Position numbers and translations under genes: made by a program
Shown here: positions 61,653 through 64,000 of the stretch, in pieces
Position numbering within the stretch: the first letter of the stretch is position 1
Layout of the letters: the number at the start of each line of letters is the position of its first letter
Assembly: GCA_013334525.1 (NCBI GenBank)
Contig: JAAXXK010000004.1
Location: 19,629 to 83,628 of the forward strand
Reading direction: 5' to 3'
Length of the DNA stretch: 64,000 nucleotides
From: Chlorobiaceae bacterium
Lineage (GTDB): Bacteria > Bacteroidota > Chlorobiia > Chlorobiales > Chlorobiaceae
The notes under the pieces: generated by a model
What the model saw: the letters and a program-made list of their open reading frames with translations, nothing else
Told to the model about the DNA's origin: nothing
The model's database searches: none

Positions 61653-63212
61653 TTATCGAGATGGTTTGTAGACCAGTGTCGACAGCAGCGTCGGGATGCC
61701 GAGTTTGACGACCGCTGCGGCAACGTCGTCCGACGTGACCGCCTCTATGAGGCTTGCCTTTTCGGCGGGCGACATGTAGTTGCCGGTATAGAAAATATCC
61801 TGTGCGAAATGCGACATGCGCTGGGTCATTTTTTCCATGCCCATGATCAGCGAACCGAGCATTTTGGCCTTCGCGGCTTTCAGTTCCGCTTGATCCGGCT
61901 CCATAAGGCTTCCTTCACTGAAAAGGGCTGCAATGGTATCGAGGGTATTGGCGGTTTTACCCTTGTCCGTGCCGGCATAGATGTTGAACGTCGTGATCTC
62001 GTCGAGGAACGCGATGGAGGAGTAGGCCTGATAGACCAGTCCACGCTTTTCACGCAGTTCGAGGTTGAGGATCGAGCTCATTCCGCTGCTCAGCATGGTG
62101 TTCAGCACCATAAGCCCCCAGAAATTGGCATCGTCCCGCGGGAAAACCGTGCCGATGAGTATCTGGGCCTGGCATACGCTCTTTTTCAGTGTCGCCTTGA
62201 ACGGGCTGTAATCGGAGAGGTCGAAGAGTTTTCGCTGCGGGCTGCCGGGCGACGGCTGACGGAGGTTGCCCAGGCATGACGAAGCGATGCTGGTGAGTTC
62301 ATCGTGGTCGATGTTGCCTACAGCCGTAATGAGCATCTTTTCCGGTACGTAATGCTCGCGCATGAAGCTTCGAAGGTTCTCTTCCGTGATCGCCCCGACG
62401 CTCTGTTCCGTACCGAGGATCGCGGTGCCGAGAGGATGGGCCGGAAATGAGCGACGGTCGAAATCCTCGAAGATCAGCTCTTCCGGGGTATCGTTCACGC
62501 TGCTGATCTCTTCGAGTACGACCTCTTTCTCCTTGACGATCTCTTCGGGCGGGAAGACCGGGTTGCAGACCAGGTCGGCCAGGAGGTCAAAGGCGACAGG
62601 CAGGTGCTCGCGGAGGCATCGGACGTAGATGCAGGTCTGCTCTTTGGTGGTCCATGCGTCAATGTAGCCGCCGGTCTTTTCGATGCAGCGTGCGATTTCG
62701 ACATAATCGCGCCGGATGGTACCTTTAAAGACGGCATGTTCGATAAAGTGTGCCAGTCCTTCAAGCCCCTGGGGGTCTTCACGCGAACCCGCATTGATCC
62801 ATATGCCGAGCGTGATGCTATGGACATACGGTACCAGATTGCTGATGATGCGGAGGCCGTTTGGAAGAGTACCGGTCTTTATGACGCCTGCGGAAAGCCG
62901 CTGTTCCGAATTCCAGGCATCGCCGGATGTCGATGCGATATTTTTTCTCACGCTTGTGGATGGATTTGAGTGCAATGTAAGTTTATTCTTATTATTATTA
63001 AGTACAAATCGGCGCAAGGCCGTCAGGTTCGTATTGTGCACAGGGTCATCTCCCGGAAATTCCGCAGTTGAATTGCTCAGGTTGCCATGCGGATTTGGAG
63101 AGATTCCATAAGGGCACCGCTGAAACCGGTATTCAGTGGTTCGAACAGCAGCCAGGGTTGCCGGTCGAATTGCGGAGAAGGTTTTTAAGGCGTCCATAAG
63201 CCAGGTTTTCAT
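61653..63212 (-). CDS. M16 family zinc protease (start uncertain)
   Basis: LPNGLRIISNLVPYVHSITLGIWINAGSREDPQGLEGLAHFIEHAVFKGT (HxxEH); the N-terminal ~100 aa of this ORF do not look like M16 and the start is likely further in. Confidence 0.88.
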   Translation of the reverse strand: MKTWLMDALKTFSAIRPATLAAVRTTEYRFQRCPYGISPNPHGNLSNSTAEFPGDDPVHNTNLTALRRFVLNNNKNKLTLHSNPSTSVRKNIASTSGDAWNSEQRLSAGVIKTGTLPNGLRIISNLVPYVHSITLGIWINAGSREDPQGLEGLAHFIEHAVFKGTIRRDYVEIARCIEKTGGYIDAWTTKEQTCIYVRCLREHLPVAFDLLADLVCNPVFPPEEIVKEKEVVLEEISSVNDTPEELIFEDFDRRSFPAHPLGTAILGTEQSVGAITEENLRSFMREHYVPEKMLITAVGNIDHDELTSIASSCLGNLRQPSPGSPQRKLFDLSDYSPFKATLKKSVCQAQILIGTVFPRDDANFWGLMVLNTMLSSGMSSILNLELREKRGLVYQAYSSIAFLDEITTFNIYAGTDKGKTANTLDTIAALFSEGSLMEPDQAELKAAKAKMLGSLIMGMEKMTQRMSHFAQDIFYTGNYMSPAEKASLIEAVTSDDVAAAVVKLGIPTLLSTLVYKPSR

Positions 63213-64000
63213 GTCAGGTATTCCGATTCTTATTACCGGTGCAACGGGTTACATAGGGGCTCAGCTCGTTTTCGACCTGATCCGCAGGTTTGGTGACGGG
63301 GTCAGGTGCCGCGTCACGGTCAGGGAAGGCTCGAATGTCGGCTTTTTCAAGGGGTTGCCGGTCGAGATCGTCAGGGCTGACATCCACGACCCGGTCGCTG
63401 TAGCAGAGGCTGTCCGCGGCTCAGAGGTTGTGTTTCATTGTGCAGGCCTGATCGCCTACACCAATAATTTCCGGAACCAGCTTTACGAAACCAACGTCCT
63501 TGGCACCAGGAACGTCGTCAATGCCTGCATTGCCGCCAATGTGCGCAGGCTGGTAGCCACGAGTTCCATTGCGGCTGTCGGCTCTGGAGGGACCGAACAG
63601 GGCGATACGGAGTCGAATGAACACTCGGCTTTCAGCGAATGGCAGCGCCACAACGTCTACATGGAGTCGAAACACCTGTCTGAACTTGAATGTCGCCGGG
63701 GGGCAGCCGAAGGGCTCGAGGTGGTGATGGTCAATCCCGGGGTGGTGATCGGCAGGGGCGGGGAGGATGGCGCGCCGGACAGCTCTTCGAACGAGGTGCT
63801 GAAGATGATTTATGCCGGCAGGTTGCCGCTCTGTCCTGACGGCGCCACAGGATTTGTCGATCTCCGTGATGTTGCCGACGCCCATATCGCCGCCTGGCAG
63901 AAGGGCCGCCCGGGAGAGCGCTATATCATTGTCGCGGAGAATCTCTCATTCACGGAGCTGTTCGACCGCATTGCCGCCCTGCCGGGGAGCCGGACGAAAA
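63211..64000 (+). CDS. NAD-dependent epimerase/dehydratase (extended SDR), truncated at window end
   Basis: Translated from ATG at 63211: MSGIPILITGATGYIGAQLVFDLIRRFGDGVRCRVTVREGSNVGFFKGLPVEIVRADIHDPVAVAEAVRGSEVVFHCAG; YMESK motif. Not in the supplied ORF list because it runs off the window. Confidence 0.85.
   Translation, partial: MSGIPILITGATGYIGAQLVFDLIRRFGDGVRCRVTVREGSNVGFFKGLPVEIVRADIHDPVAVAEAVRGSEVVFHCAGLIAYTNNFRNQLYETNVLGTRNVVNACIAANVRRLVATSSIAAVGSGGTEQGDTESNEHSAFSEWQRHNVYMESKHLSELECRRGAAEGLEVVMVNPGVVIGRGGEDGAPDSSSNEVLKMIYAGRLPLCPDGATGFVDLRDVADAHIAAWQKGRPGERYIIVAENLSFTELFDRIAALPGSRTK

Noticed and set aside
1-64000. tRNA or rRNA genes
   Set aside because: No convincing cloverleaf with a GTTCRA-type T-arm or rRNA-conserved stretch noticed by eye; tRNAscan-SE/Infernal would be needed to exclude them

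Overview
Chromosomal segment from a green sulfur bacterium (Chlorobiaceae), identified by an almost unmistakable CsmA chlorosome protein, a csmC-csmA operon and a bchE-bchM-bchH plus second BchH-type (bchS-like) cluster. No rRNA, tRNA, CRISPR array, integrase or transposase was recognised. Blocks: (1) 0-18 kb, mostly housekeeping and pigment genes: ndk, CorC-type protein, TPR lipoprotein with a degenerate CHAT-like C-terminus, nifS/nifU, miaB, a bacteriochlorophyll synthase (probably bchK) beside a VTE5-like prenol kinase, hisG, a cruC-like glycosyltransferase, WD40 protein, arfB and a DUF4438 protein. (2) 18.6-28.8 kb: two tandem paralogous giant autotransporters (1198 and 2043 aa) built from recurring modules. 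(3) 28.9-40.4 kb: hsp20 and the Mg-branch bacteriochlorophyll genes. (4) 40.6-49.5 kb: FkbM methyltransferase, TonB receptor, an alpha-oxoamine synthase of serine-palmitoyltransferase type divergent from an SDR, holA, ssb and pyrK. (5) 49.8-55.5 kb: the most interesting locus, with two Cys-poor ArsA/Get3-like ATPases carrying C-terminal Hsp20-like domains that flank csmC, csmA and an uncharacterised 681-aa repeat protein. I propose this as a candidate chlorosome protein targeting/assembly module. (6) 55.5-64 kb: folK/folB, tetR/arsM with a palindromic candidate operator, nadC, acpS, tig, an M16 peptidase and an SDR truncated by the window end. Dispersed GTCCAT/GGACC-type intergenic repeats occur at three sites. 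Family names come from motif recognition only; no database search was run.
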